From assembly GCA_934364805.1 (NCBI GenBank), contig CAKRMH010000009.1, positions 1-64,000 of the forward strand: a stretch of DNA of 64,000 nt, read 5' to 3'. The first letter of the stretch is position 1, and each line of letters begins with the position of its first letter. The notes below the pieces were generated by a model. The model was not told the DNA's origin. It was given only the letters and a program-made list of their open reading frames with translations, and did no database searches. Positions 42,027 through 51,158 of this stretch are shown in pieces. Position numbers and translations under genes: made by a program. Source of the DNA: an uncultured Lachnospiraceae bacterium. GTDB taxonomy: Bacteria > Bacillota > Clostridia > Lachnospirales > Lachnospiraceae.

Positions 42027-42893
42027 TTACAATTTTTTCTTAATAATGTTACTGAGTCTGGCAAACTGCTCCAGTGTCAGCGCTTCTCCGCGGATATTTA
42101 CCGGAACACCAAGCTCTTCAATGCTTTCCTGGATCAATTCTTTGGAAAGCGGGATTCCGCCATAATTGTTGAGTCCGTTGGCAAGTGTTTTCCGTCTCTG
42201 ATTGAACGAGCCGCGGATCACCTGGAACATCAGCTTCTCATCGTCTACGTCCACCGGAGGTTTCGCATGACGGGTCAGCCGTATCACTGCGCTTCCTACC
42301 TTTGGCTGTGGCATAAAACAGCTCGGCGGTACATTGACCACGATCTCAGGCTTTGCATAATACTGTACTGCCAGCGACAATGCACCGTAATCCTTGGTTC
42401 CTGGTCCTACCTGCATACGGTCTGCAACTTCTTTCTGTACCATGATCGTAATGCTGTCGATCGGAACATGGCTCTCAAAAAGTCCCATAATGATCGGTGT
42501 CGTAATATAATATGGAAGATTTGCCACAACCTTGATCGGACGGTCTTCATTCTTCTCATGCGCAAGTTTATTGATATCCACCTTTAAAATATCCTGATTC
42601 AGCACTTCTACATTATCGTATTCCTTTAGGGTGTCCTGCAGGATCGGGATCAGATTCGTGTCGATCTCAACCGCAACCACTTCTCTGGCTGCCTCACACA
42701 GATACTGTGTCATTGTCCCGATTCCAGGTCCGATCTCCAGTACAAAATCATCCTTGGTGATCTGTGCTGCATCAATGATCTCCTCTAGGATTCTGGTGTC
42801 GATCAGGAAGTTCTGGCCGAATTTCTTCTGAAAATTAAATTTGTATTTCTGTAATACCTCTATGGTATTTTTCGGATTTCCAAGTGTTGCCAT
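42027..42893 (-). CDS. rsmA: 16S rRNA dimethyladenosine transferase
   Basis: 288 residues. FGQNFLIDTRILEEII and VLEIGPGIGTMTQYL bind SAM, VVANLPYYITTPIIM is the catalytic NLPY motif, and QRRKTLANGL is in the C-terminal domain. Methylates two adjacent adenosines in helix 45. Part of a run metG-nudix-tatD-unknown-rsmA on one strand, a common Bacillota order (tatD/rnmV/rsmA). Confidence 0.97.
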   Translation of the reverse strand: MATLGNPKNTIEVLQKYKFNFQKKFGQNFLIDTRILEEIIDAAQITKDDFVLEIGPGIGTMTQYLCEAAREVVAVEIDTNLIPILQDTLKEYDNVEVLNQDILKVDINKLAHEKNEDRPIKVVANLPYYITTPIIMGLFESHVPIDSITIMVQKEVADRMQVGPGTKDYGALSLAVQYYAKPEIVVNVPPSCFMPQPKVGSAVIRLTRHAKPPVDVDDEKLMFQVIRGSFNQRRKTLANGLNNYGGIPLSKELIQESIEELGVPVNIRGEALTLEQFARLSNIIKKKL

Positions 42894-42908
42894 CTGTGTC
42901 CTCCCTGG

Positions 42909-43304
42909 CTATTCGCCGAAAAATGTATCAAACATTTCATTCAAAAATTCCTGATACAAACGCTGGTATTCCTCATGAAAGGTCAAAGCGACATTGTTGT
43001 CTTTCTCGCCAGCCATCTGTGCTTCCTCGTAAATTGCAAAAGCCGTTTCGTAAAGTTTAGGATTCTTCTCGTAAAAAGCCTCGGTCAGTGTATCCTGGAA
43101 TGTAAACTGTGCAGTCTGCGAAAGATTATCCATAAAATCTGCTTTTGCGATGCTTCCGCTCTCTTCGTAATCCGAAAGGAAAATGTGCTTTTCTGCTTCT
43201 TTTACATAATTTTCAAACTCTTCCTGCACATCTTTATAGCTGAGCGGTACATAATTCTCATTCCAGTATGCATCAAATGCCTCGCGATCCTTAAATTGTT
43301 CCAT
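42909..43304 (-). CDS. Hypothetical protein between tatD and rsmA
   Basis: 131 residues, acidic and mostly helical (MEQFKDREAFDAYWNENYVP; aromatic-rich ending MFDTFFGE). No signal peptide, membrane segment or motif recognised. Good start with AAGGAGAACAT upstream, 23 bases behind tatD and 15 before rsmA, so it is probably translated. In many Bacillota a ribonuclease M5 gene occupies this slot; this protein does not look like it. Confidence 0.7.
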   Translation of the reverse strand: MEQFKDREAFDAYWNENYVPLSYKDVQEEFENYVKEAEKHIFLSDYEESGSIAKADFMDNLSQTAQFTFQDTLTEAFYEKNPKLYETAFAIYEEAQMAGEKDNNVALTFHEEYQRLYQEFLNEMFDTFFGE

Positions 43305-43327
43305 ATTTATGTTCTCCTTTTAAAATA

Positions 43328-44107
43328 TCACCGGACCTTCGAAAAAAGGCGGTATGCGTTCTGCTCCGTGATGCTGCAGACTTCTTCCGCAGAAATTCCC
43401 TTGAGTTGTGCAATTTTTGCGGCAACATAAGGGAGATTTAACGAACTGTTTCTTGTGCCGCGGTGTGGCTCCGGCGCCATGTACGGACAGTCGGTCTCGA
43501 GAAGTATCCGTTCGATCGGAATCTCCTGTACGGTCTGAACAAGTTTTTTGGCATTTTTAAAGGTAACGACTCCGCCCACGCCGATATAATACCCCATTTT
43601 CACGAATTCCTTTGCCATTTCCGGCGAATAGGAATAACAGTGGATCACGCCCGGGATTTCCTCTGCATGGACCTCTTTCATAATGCGCATTGTATCCCCG
43701 GCCGCATCCCTGGAATGGATAATGACCGGAAGATCTGCTTTGCGGGCAAGCTCCATCTGTTTTTGAAACCAGATCCTCTGATTCTTCTGAACCTCTGGCT
43801 CTTTATCCCAGTAGTAATCCAGGCCGATCTCACCGACTGCCACCGTTTTATCGAGACGGGTCTGTTCTGCAAGCCATGCAAACGTCTCTTCATTCAGCCC
43901 ATCCACATCACTTGGATGCACACCGGCCGCAGCATACATAAAATCATACTTTTTTACAAGTTCCAGCGTCGTTTTTGTACTCTCGATGGAAGCTCCGACG
44001 TTGATCACGTGACCGATTCCAGCTTCCCGGAGTTCTGCGATCAGTTCTTCTCTATCTCCGTCAAATTTCTCATCATCATAATGTGCATGCGTCTCAAAAA
44101 TCATCAA
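43328..44107 (-). CDS. tatD: TatD family metal-dependent hydrolase
   Basis: 259 residues. Metal ligands visible in FETHAHYDD, AVGEIGLDYYWD, VIIHSRDA, VIHCYSYS and LLETDCPYMAP. TatD proteins are 3'-5' DNases acting in DNA repair and quality control. The start overlaps the Nudix stop by 4 bases. Confidence 0.96.
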   Translation of the reverse strand: MMIFETHAHYDDEKFDGDREELIAELREAGIGHVINVGASIESTKTTLELVKKYDFMYAAAGVHPSDVDGLNEETFAWLAEQTRLDKTVAVGEIGLDYYWDKEPEVQKNQRIWFQKQMELARKADLPVIIHSRDAAGDTMRIMKEVHAEEIPGVIHCYSYSPEMAKEFVKMGYYIGVGGVVTFKNAKKLVQTVQEIPIERILLETDCPYMAPEPHRGTRNSSLNLPYVAAKIAQLKGISAEEVCSITEQNAYRLFSKVR

Positions 44108-44646
44108 AAATGCTCCTTAATCAGTTCAAGTTCCTGTATGTCAATGCAGTTTCTGATCTTGTTTGTGCGCACGTCTTCCATACACTCTTCAAAATCGAGC
44201 CACATGACACTTTCAAGTTCTTCCTTCTGGATCTGAAGCTCCGCTGCTTCTACATCTTTCCACAAAAGAAATACCCGGCTTACCTGGTTATCCACAAATT
44301 TTGCTCCATGAAATGTGGTATTTGCGGATAAATCGTGTAAACCGCAGTCAATCAGCTCCGAAGGAGAAACGTCAAGCCCCAGTTCCTCCTTCAGTTCACG
44401 GATTGCCGACGGCACATAATCGACACCGGCAGGAATATGTCCCGCACTTGAAATATCATAACATCCTGGGAAAGAATCCTTCTGCTCACATCGTTTCTGC
44501 AAAAGGATCTGGATCCTTCCATTTTTTCTTCTTACGATCCACACATGGGAAGTACGATGGCGGCATCCTTCACGGTGCGCCTGTGTTCTTTCTACTGTTT
44601 TGCCGGTTGGGTTGCCCTTTTCATCTACGATATCCAGATACTCCAT
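44104..44646 (-). CDS. Nudix hydrolase, Idi/YfcD-like
   Basis: 180 residues. MEYLDIVDEKGNPTGKTVERTQAHREG and HRTSHVWIVRR open the fold; the Nudix box is GHIPAGVDYVPSAIRELKEELG (G-x5-E replaced at the start by GVDYVPSA, then RELKEELG intact). The opening is like isopentenyl-diphosphate isomerase relatives. Substrate unknown. AGAGAGGT before the start, 38 bases behind metG. Confidence 0.88.
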   Translation of the reverse strand: MEYLDIVDEKGNPTGKTVERTQAHREGCRHRTSHVWIVRRKNGRIQILLQKRCEQKDSFPGCYDISSAGHIPAGVDYVPSAIRELKEELGLDVSPSELIDCGLHDLSANTTFHGAKFVDNQVSRVFLLWKDVEAAELQIQKEELESVMWLDFEECMEDVRTNKIRNCIDIQELELIKEHF

Positions 44647-44683
44647 AGCTGATACCTCTCTTTTGCATTTTTATATGTTTATT

Positions 44684-46681
44684 TTAACAGATTTCTGCTC
44701 CACTTGGCATAGCTTTTTCCGGAGTCATCAGTGCAAGCTCTCCATTCTCATCTTCTGCGCAAAGCAGCATTCCTTCTGAGAGTACACCGGCTAATTTTGC
44801 AGGTTTTAAGTTTACAAGAACCATGACCTTTTTGCCAACCATTTCTTCCGGTGAATAGTATTTGCGGATTCCGGATACGATCTGTTTTACCTGGCTTCCG
44901 ATCTTCACCTGGGAGCAAAGCAGTTTTTTGGATTTTTCTACTGCTTCACAGGCAATGATCTCGCCTACCTGGAACTGCATTTTGGTAAAATCATCAAATG
45001 TGATCTCATCCTTGGCTTCGATGTCGATCACGGTCTCATCTTCATCACTGGAACCGGCATTGTCACCGGCAAGTTTTTTCTGCTCTGCATCATACTCTGC
45101 TTTCTGGGCCGCCTTGATCTCTTCGATCTTAGGCATAACCTCTTTTGCATCCAGACGAGCAAATAAGATTGCAGGAGTCTCTGTCACTTTGTTTCCGTTT
45201 TCGTAAAGACCGAACTGATCCAGATCATCGTAATTGCGGAGTGTCGTATTTAACTGTGCCACGATCTTCTCTGCGGTCTCTGGAAGGAAGCTGTGCAGAA
45301 GGCTTGCTCCGATCGTAATAGACTCAACGAGGTTATAAAGTACCTCACTCAAGCGGTCTTTCTCTGCCTCATCCTTTGCAAGTACCCATGGTGTTGTCTC
45401 ATCGATGTATTTGTTGCAGCGGCGGAAAAGTGCAAACACCTCTGTGATGGCATCTGCCACACGGAGTTTCTCCATTTTCTCAGCTGTACGTGCTTTTGTT
45501 CCGGTCACAACAGCCTTTAAGTCTGCATCCACATCCTCAGTTACTCCTGTGCTCTTTACTACGCCATCAAAGTATTTGTTGCTCATGGATACCGTTCTGT
45601 TTACCAGGTTTCCAAGGATATTCGCAAGGTCAGAATTATAACGCTCGATTACAAGATCCCATGTGATCACACCATCGTTTTCGAATGGCATCTCATGCAG
45701 CACGAAATAACGTGTCGCATCTACGCCGAAAAGATCAACAAGATCATCTGCGTAAATAACGTTTCCTTTGGATTTACTCATTTTCTCACCGCCCTGAAGC
45801 AGCCATGGATGACCAAATACCTGCTTTGGAAGTGGAAGGTCCAGTGCCATTAAGAAGATCGGCCAGTAGATCGTATGGAAACGGACAATGTCTTTTCCGA
45901 TCAGATGCAGATCTGCAGGCCAGTTTTTCTTGAAAAGATCCGAAGATCCGTCAGGATCATAACCAATCTTCGTAATATAGTTGGTCAGTGCATCCAGCCA
46001 TACATATACGACATGTTTTGGATCAAAATCTACCGGGATTCCCCAGCTGAAAGAAGTTCTGGATACGCACAGATCCTGCAGACCAGGAAGCAGGAAGTTG
46101 TTCATCATCTCATTCTTTCTGGATACCGGCTGGATAAAGTCCGGATGTGTATTGATGTAGTCGATCAGACGGTCTGCATATTTGCTCATTTTGAAGAAAT
46201 AAGCTTCCTCTTTTGCAGGTTTTACCTCACGTCCGCAGTCCGGGCATTTTCCGTCGACCAGCTGTGACTCTGTCCAGAAAGACTCACAAGGTGTACAGTA
46301 TAAGCCTTCATAAGAGCTTTTGTATATATCCCCCTGATCATACAGTTTCTTAAAGATCTTCTTTACGCATTTTTCATGGTCTTCATCGGTTGTACGGATA
46401 AAGTTATCATAGGACGCATTGACAAGATCCCAGATGCGTTTTACCTCTCCGGATACCTGATCTACAAATTGCTTTGGTGTGATTCCTGCTGCTTCCGCCT
46501 TTTCCTGGATCTTCTGTCCATGCTCATCGGTTCCGGTCTGGAAATATACGTCATATCCCTCCGCACGTCTGTATCTTGCGATCGCATCCGCAAGAATGAT
46601 CTCGTATGTGTTTCCAATATGCGGTTTCCCTGATGTATAGGCAATCGCAGTTGTCATATAAAACTTACCTTTTTTGCTCAT
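44684..46681 (-). CDS. metG: Methionyl-tRNA synthetase
   Basis: 665 residues. The start at 46681 (MSKKGKFYMTTAIAYTSGKPHIGN) has AAAGGATGG upstream; an ATG three codons earlier overlaps that site. HIGN is the HIGH motif, CTPC and CPDCG form a zinc knuckle, and KMSKSKGNV is the second ATP motif. The C-terminal EMAP/Trbp111 tRNA-binding domain (FDDFTKMQFQVGEI... AKLAGVLSEGMLL) makes the usual dimer form. A T-box leader precedes it. Confidence 0.97.
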   Translation of the reverse strand: MSKKGKFYMTTAIAYTSGKPHIGNTYEIILADAIARYRRAEGYDVYFQTGTDEHGQKIQEKAEAAGITPKQFVDQVSGEVKRIWDLVNASYDNFIRTTDEDHEKCVKKIFKKLYDQGDIYKSSYEGLYCTPCESFWTESQLVDGKCPDCGREVKPAKEEAYFFKMSKYADRLIDYINTHPDFIQPVSRKNEMMNNFLLPGLQDLCVSRTSFSWGIPVDFDPKHVVYVWLDALTNYITKIGYDPDGSSDLFKKNWPADLHLIGKDIVRFHTIYWPIFLMALDLPLPKQVFGHPWLLQGGEKMSKSKGNVIYADDLVDLFGVDATRYFVLHEMPFENDGVITWDLVIERYNSDLANILGNLVNRTVSMSNKYFDGVVKSTGVTEDVDADLKAVVTGTKARTAEKMEKLRVADAITEVFALFRRCNKYIDETTPWVLAKDEAEKDRLSEVLYNLVESITIGASLLHSFLPETAEKIVAQLNTTLRNYDDLDQFGLYENGNKVTETPAILFARLDAKEVMPKIEEIKAAQKAEYDAEQKKLAGDNAGSSDEDETVIDIEAKDEITFDDFTKMQFQVGEIIACEAVEKSKKLLCSQVKIGSQVKQIVSGIRKYYSPEEMVGKKVMVLVNLKPAKLAGVLSEGMLLCAEDENGELALMTPEKAMPSGAEIC

Positions 46682-46706
46682 TTTGTCCATCCTTTCTCAA
46701 ATAACA

Positions 46707-46863
46707 AAGTGGGCAAGCCCACTTCAGCTTCCATTCCCTCAATCTTGAGGGGCTTGACCGCTTTGCGCGCTGAGCACAGCTGCGAAGCAGCATATTCCTT
46801 TTGTGCGAGTGCGCATCCTTGCGGAGCATTTTTATTTGATAGGAATTTCCTATCAAATAAAAA
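46707..46863. repeat. Palindrome-rich segment between T-box and metG
   Basis: AAGTGGGC/GCCCACTT (46707-46724), CCTCAA/TTGAGG, GCTGC/GCAGC and a perfect 17-bp arm pair around one base (TTTTTATTTGATAGGAA, 46829-46845, with its complement 46847-46863). This 150-base insert separates the T-box terminator from the gene and is not part of a T-box. Confidence 0.7.
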
Positions 46864-47125
46864 AATCCCGTCCCCATATACATGAAGACGAGATCTTACT
46901 TCCCGTGTTACCACTTCAATTCGCTGGTTCCTCACGAAATCAGCCTCTGCAGATGTCAACCAACATCTTCCGCTATAACAGGCGGTCCTGTCAGAACTTA
47001 TCTGCCGCATGCAGCCTGTCAGTTCAGTTCTGCCACTCCAAAGCCATCTTCCATCCACATTCCTTCTTTCCCTCTCAACATCCTCCGGTGGGAAATTCTC
47101 TGTAAAATTCCTGCAGACGTACTCT
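46864..47125 (-). promoter_or_regulatory. T-box leader of metG
   Basis: T-box core AAGTGGTAACACGG (46916-46903, minus strand) with TGGT bulge, followed by terminator arms ATCTCGTC/GACGGGAT and a T7 run. Stem I lies near 47000-47120; ATG in GGAATGTGG (47060-47058) is in specifier position by comparison with the tyrS leaders, as expected for tRNA-Met. The remaining 47126-47235 holds an imperfect palindrome around 47161-47183 and no gene. Confidence 0.85.
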
Positions 47126-47235
47126 CTTTTTCAACGTGTTATAAAAGTGTATTCTGTTATTACCAATTATAATAACTGGTTATCAGCTATGATTACGTTA
47201 TCACTCGGTTTTCAAAAAGTCAACCTTTTCCTGTA

Positions 47236-47601
47236 TTACTCTTCAAAAATACTCAGATGTGCACCGCATTTATCGCAGTATGTGTGCTCTTTGGGCTGTT
47301 TTGCACCACATTGCGGGCAGATGACAGCTCCCTGTGTCACCAGAATTTCATCTTTTAACGCCTGGATCTCTCCCAATGTCTGTGCGATCGATGCAAAGCA
47401 TTCCTGCTCCGGGACTTCTTCCTCTTTATGTGCTTCATAATACAGCTTTCCAAGTTCCGCATACTGCTTCTGTAAAAAATCTTCCTTGGAACGGATATCC
47501 AGACGGATCTTTGCTGTGGAGGATGCCTCTTTCGCTTTGTCTCCTACTTCTTTTCCAGCGGATACAATCTTGTTTTTCATATCTTCAAAATCAAATGCCA
47601 T
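47236..47601 (-). CDS. Zinc-ribbon hypothetical protein
   Basis: 121 residues. A helical, Lys/Glu-rich N-terminal part (FEDMKNKIVSAGKEVGDKAK) and a C-terminal zinc ribbon CPQCGAKQPKEHTYCDKCG with four Cys. Similar small proteins are common in Clostridia; function unknown. AAGGAGAAC before the start, 33 bases downstream of the cation exchanger gene on the same strand. Confidence 0.75.
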   Translation of the reverse strand: MAFDFEDMKNKIVSAGKEVGDKAKEASSTAKIRLDIRSKEDFLQKQYAELGKLYYEAHKEEEVPEQECFASIAQTLGEIQALKDEILVTQGAVICPQCGAKQPKEHTYCDKCGAHLSIFEE

Positions 47602-47634
47602 AATAAGTTCTCCTTTTCTGTCAGTTTCAATATA

Positions 47635-48624
47635 CTACCGCATGCAGATGTATACAACATACACGGCATACAGAATTGCCATCACCCAGCCTTCTTTTTT
47701 ACTGAGTTCATGTTTGGTCCATGCCATGATCCACACAATTGCACTGAATGCAATGAGGATCACAATATCAATGATGTTTTCTATGATAAAAGCCATCGGA
47801 CTGATCGCAGCCGCAATACCGAGTACCATCAGGATATTAAAAATATTCGAGCCGATCGCATTGCCAAGTGCCATATCCACTTCATTTTTCTTTGCTGCCA
47901 TAATGGATGTTGCAAGCTCCGGAAGACTTGTTCCAAATGCAACGACTGTAAGTCCGATCAGTGTCTGGCTGATGCCCATTGCCTCAGCGATCGTTGTTGC
48001 GCCATCCACTACCCAGTCACTGCCAAATGCAATTGCCGCACAACCAAGCACAATAAAAATAATACTTTTTGGCACTGGCATGATCTGGATCTCTTCCGCC
48101 TCAAGTGCATATTCTGCCTCTTCGACCCCCATATCTTTATTATCCTTGCGGGAGTTCTGTGCAGATTTTATCATATAAAGAATGAAAATTACAAACAAAA
48201 CAATAAATAACGCTCCGTCTACATGTCCAAGTGTCATTCCGATTGCGCCAAGTACAAGAAGCAGTACCGCACAGACAATGGAAAACGGAAAATCAATTTT
48301 CAGTGTTTCTTTTCTTACTGCGACCGGTGTCAGAATGGCACATACACCAACTACGATCATCAGATTAAAAATGTTGGAGCCAACCGCATTGCTGACCGCA
48401 AGTGCATTATTTCCTGTAACGGATGCGGTGATGCTTACTGCTGTCTCCGGAAGGCTTGTTCCCATTGCTACAATGGTCATGCCAATGATCAGTGATGGAA
48501 CCTGAAACCTTTTTGCAATACTGCTGCAGCCCTCTACAAAGGCATCTGCCCCTTTTACCAGAAATGCAAATCCAAGAATCAGCAGGATGACTGCAAATGG
48601 TACGCTCTGAAATAATTCGTTCAT
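47635..48624 (-). CDS. Calcium/sodium antiporter, YrbG/CaxA type
   Basis: 329 residues with about ten membrane segments in two inverted halves, each holding a cation-binding signature: GMTIVAMGTSLPETAVSITA and GLTVVAFGTSLPELATSIMAA (Na/Ca exchanger alpha repeats). A charged loop separates them. Exports Ca2+ for Na+ or H+. 34 bases downstream of mntP, same strand. Confidence 0.94.
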   Translation of the reverse strand: MNELFQSVPFAVILLILGFAFLVKGADAFVEGCSSIAKRFQVPSLIIGMTIVAMGTSLPETAVSITASVTGNNALAVSNAVGSNIFNLMIVVGVCAILTPVAVRKETLKIDFPFSIVCAVLLLVLGAIGMTLGHVDGALFIVLFVIFILYMIKSAQNSRKDNKDMGVEEAEYALEAEEIQIMPVPKSIIFIVLGCAAIAFGSDWVVDGATTIAEAMGISQTLIGLTVVAFGTSLPELATSIMAAKKNEVDMALGNAIGSNIFNILMVLGIAAAISPMAFIIENIIDIVILIAFSAIVWIMAWTKHELSKKEGWVMAILYAVYVVYICMR

Positions 48625-48658
48625 TTCTTACTCCTTTTCGTCAATTAAAATGATATCA

Positions 48659-49243
48659 TTAAAATGCAATTATACCGAGGTGTTCGAACAGGATCTTAAC
48701 CCCAAGCAATACAAGGATCAATCCACCGGCAAGCTCCGCTTTATTCTTGTATTTGCTTCCAAAGAAGTTGCCGACAGCAACTCCTGCGATGGATATGAGC
48801 ATTGTTGTAATTCCGATGATGGTGATCGCTTCAAGGATCGGTGTTCCAAGAAATGCAAACGTGATTCCGACTGCCAGTGCATCAATGCTTGTAGCGATTG
48901 CAAGTACAAGCATATTTTTGTGGTCGATCGGCTTATCCTCGACTTCCACAACGTCTTCCTCATTCCAGCCTTTTACAGCCTCCACGATCATTTTTCCGCC
49001 GATCAGTCCAAGCAGGATAAATGCGATCCAGTGATCAATGCTTGTGATGTAACGCTGGAACTGGCTTCCCAGAAGCCATCCGATAAACGGCATAAGTGCC
49101 TGAAAGCCGCCAAAATACAAACCGATCACAACTGCCTGTTTCTTGTTCAGTCTGGACATGCCAAGTCCCTTGCAGATCGACACAGCAAATGCGTCCATCG
49201 CAAGTCCGATGCCCATTAAGAGCAGCTCGATAAAAAGTGCCAT
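48659..49243 (-). CDS. mntP: Manganese efflux pump MntP
   Basis: 194 residues, six membrane segments. Family motifs GIGLAMDAFAVSICKGL and ATSIDALAVGITFAFLG carry the metal-binding Asp residues. Removes excess Mn2+. The leader has a yybP-ykoY type riboswitch, which activates this family in E. coli when Mn2+ is high. The downstream antiporter may share the transcript. Confidence 0.95.
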   Translation of the reverse strand: MALFIELLLMGIGLAMDAFAVSICKGLGMSRLNKKQAVVIGLYFGGFQALMPFIGWLLGSQFQRYITSIDHWIAFILLGLIGGKMIVEAVKGWNEEDVVEVEDKPIDHKNMLVLAIATSIDALAVGITFAFLGTPILEAITIIGITTMLISIAGVAVGNFFGSKYKNKAELAGGLILVLLGVKILFEHLGIIAF

Positions 49244-49324
49244 AATCGTATCCTCTTTTCTCTATAAGTAAAGTGTGCATCCATCCAAAAATTATCCAGT
49301 AGTATACATTTACGTAGAAAAAAA

Positions 49325-49448
49325 GAGACCCACGTATGGCTTATCGGATAAGCCATACATGAGTCTCATTCTTTAAGATTTGCCAGGTACAAATACCGGG
49401 TTTGTTGACAAATCACACGTTCGTGCGAACTACTCCCTCACGGATAAT
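49325..49448 (-). promoter_or_regulatory. yybP-ykoY (Mn2+) riboswitch of mntP
   Basis: Minus strand: GAGGGAGTAG (49440-49431), TTTGTCAACA, CCCGG, then CCTGGCAAATC, in the order of the yybP-ykoY family. A nested terminator hairpin with GTATGGCTTATC/GATAAGCCATAC and a T7 run (49366-49318) follows. Mn2+ binding would disrupt the terminator. Confidence 0.8.
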
Positions 49449-49468
49449 TCTCAAATTAGATTATCACT

Positions 49469-49497
49469 AATATATCGAATGTGTGGGTATTTGTCAA
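49469..49497 (-). promoter_or_regulatory. mntP promoter
   Basis: TTGACA (49497-49492), 17-bp spacer, TATATT (49474-49469). Places the start about 25 bases before the riboswitch. Confidence 0.8.
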
Positions 49498-49519
49498 TAA
49501 TTTTTATCATTATATGCCG

Positions 49520-50746
49520 TTATTTTGCGATTAATTTTGCGAATTTTTTCTTACCGCGTTTTACGATTTTTCCTTCTCCGGCAAAATCATCCAGCTTGTA
49601 GGAAGCTGCGATATCTGTTACTTTTTCGCCGTCTACGGTAACACCGCCCTGCTGTACTGCACGGCGTGCATCGGAACGGGTTGTTGCAAGCTCTGCTTTT
49701 ACTAAAACAGCCATGATGTCCATGTCTCTTTCCGCAAAATCATCCGCAGTTACTTCCACGGTAGGCATATGTGCCAGATCGCCTGCGCCACTGAATAAAG
49801 CGTGGGAAGCCTCTTTTGCTTTTTCTGCTTCTTCCTCACCATGAACAAGCTTGGTCAGCTCGAATGCAAGGATCTCTTTTGCCTCATTTAACTGAGCTCC
49901 TTCCCAGCTTTCCATTGCTTCAACTTCTTCCAGTGGAAGGAATGTCAGCATGCGGATGCATTTTAATACGTCGGAATCAGCGACGTTTCTCCAGTACTGG
50001 AAGAACTCGAATGGAGAAGTCTTGTTTGGATCAAGCCATACTGCACCGGACTGTGTCTTACCCATTTTCTTTCCTTCAGAATTCAAAAGAAGGTTAATGG
50101 TCATCGCATATGCGTCTTTTCCTAATTTACGGCGGATCAGCTCAGTTCCTCCAAGCATGTTGCTCCACTGGTCATCTCCACCGAACTCCATGTTACATCC
50201 GTATTTCTGGAATAAGGTGTAAAAATCGTAGCTCTGCATGATCATGTAGTTGAACTCTAAGAAGCTTAATCCTTTTTCCATACGCTGTTTGTAGCACTCT
50301 GCTGTCAGCATACGGTTTACGGAAAAGTGTGCGCCAACCTCACGCAGTACGTCGATATAATTCAGATCCATCAGCCAGTCTGCATTGTTGACCATCAGGG
50401 CTTTTCCATCACTGAAATCGATAAAACGACTCATCTGTTTCTTGAAGCAGTCACAGTTGTGCTGGATCGTTTCCGGTGTCATCATCTGACGCATGTCGGT
50501 ACGTCCAGATGGATCTCCAATCATTGCAGTTCCACCACCGATCAGGGCGATCGGCTTGTTTCCTGCTGCCTGAAGACGTTTCATAAGGCAAAGTGCCATA
50601 AAATGTCCTACATGAAGGCTGTCTGCTGTTGGATCGAATCCAATGTAAAATGTTGCTTTTCCGTTGTTGATCAGTTCTTTGATCTCTTCTTCGTCGGTTA
50701 CCTGCGCGATCAGACCGCGGGCAACTAATTCATCATATAAAGTCAT
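49520..50746 (-). CDS. tyrS: Tyrosyl-tRNA synthetase
   Basis: 408 residues. TFYIGFDPTADSLHVGHFM has the HIGH equivalent, KMGKTQSG the KMSKS equivalent, and the end has an S4 RNA-binding domain (ATTRSDARRAVQQGGVTVDGEKV in part). Cytoplasmic dimer charging tRNA-Tyr. Controlled by a Tyr T-box leader. AAAGGAGACC upstream. Confidence 0.97.
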   Translation of the reverse strand: MTLYDELVARGLIAQVTDEEEIKELINNGKATFYIGFDPTADSLHVGHFMALCLMKRLQAAGNKPIALIGGGTAMIGDPSGRTDMRQMMTPETIQHNCDCFKKQMSRFIDFSDGKALMVNNADWLMDLNYIDVLREVGAHFSVNRMLTAECYKQRMEKGLSFLEFNYMIMQSYDFYTLFQKYGCNMEFGGDDQWSNMLGGTELIRRKLGKDAYAMTINLLLNSEGKKMGKTQSGAVWLDPNKTSPFEFFQYWRNVADSDVLKCIRMLTFLPLEEVEAMESWEGAQLNEAKEILAFELTKLVHGEEEAEKAKEASHALFSGAGDLAHMPTVEVTADDFAERDMDIMAVLVKAELATTRSDARRAVQQGGVTVDGEKVTDIAASYKLDDFAGEGKIVKRGKKKFAKLIAK

Positions 50747-50825
50747 ATTTTGGTCTCCTTTTCTGAAATGGAACTATTGGGAATCGGATCGCTTCCGCAT
50801 ACGCCTGAATAGTTACCATGAAATT

Positions 50826-51158
50826 AAAAAATCCCCGTCCTGTAAAAGGACGAGGAATCAAACTCGTGTTACCACCTTCATTCACAAACAGCTCACACTG
50901 TCTGTCTTAGCGAGTGTCCGACAACACTCCGGTTCTTCTAACGTAAACCACTCCGTCACAGCCTACTATTGTCTGCAGATGTTCCATGCAAAAACAAATT
51001 TGGTGCGAAGCTCGGGGATGTATTCGGAATCTGCTTTCCATGCGCCTCTCATCAACCGGCTGCTTTCTGTATGTTCCACAAACTACTACTTCTTCCCGTC
51101 TAAGCCTGTGTATGCTTCAATTATTTTTATTATAGCCACTGAAAAATTAATTTGTCAA
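50826..51158 (-). promoter_or_regulatory. Tyr T-box leader and promoter of tyrS
   Basis: Promoter TTGACA (51158-51153), 18-bp spacer, TATAAT (51134-51129). Specifier TAC (Tyr) in CCGAATACATCC (51022-51020). T-box core GGTGGTAACACG (50876-50865) with terminator ATTCCTCGTCC/GGACGGGGAT and T6. Nearly identical to the leader at 52386-52719. The -35 overlaps the TGA stop of the upstream MFS gene. Confidence 0.95.

Noticed and set aside
43463..44236. A 257-codon plus-strand frame
   Set aside because: Shadow of tatD and the Nudix gene on the opposite strand.
46678..47058. A 126-codon minus-strand frame upstream of metG
   Set aside because: It lies in the metG T-box and the palindromic insert.
47486..48178. 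A 230-codon plus-strand frame
   Set aside because: Antisense to the calcium/sodium antiporter; its apparent hydrophobicity comes from reading a membrane-protein gene backwards.
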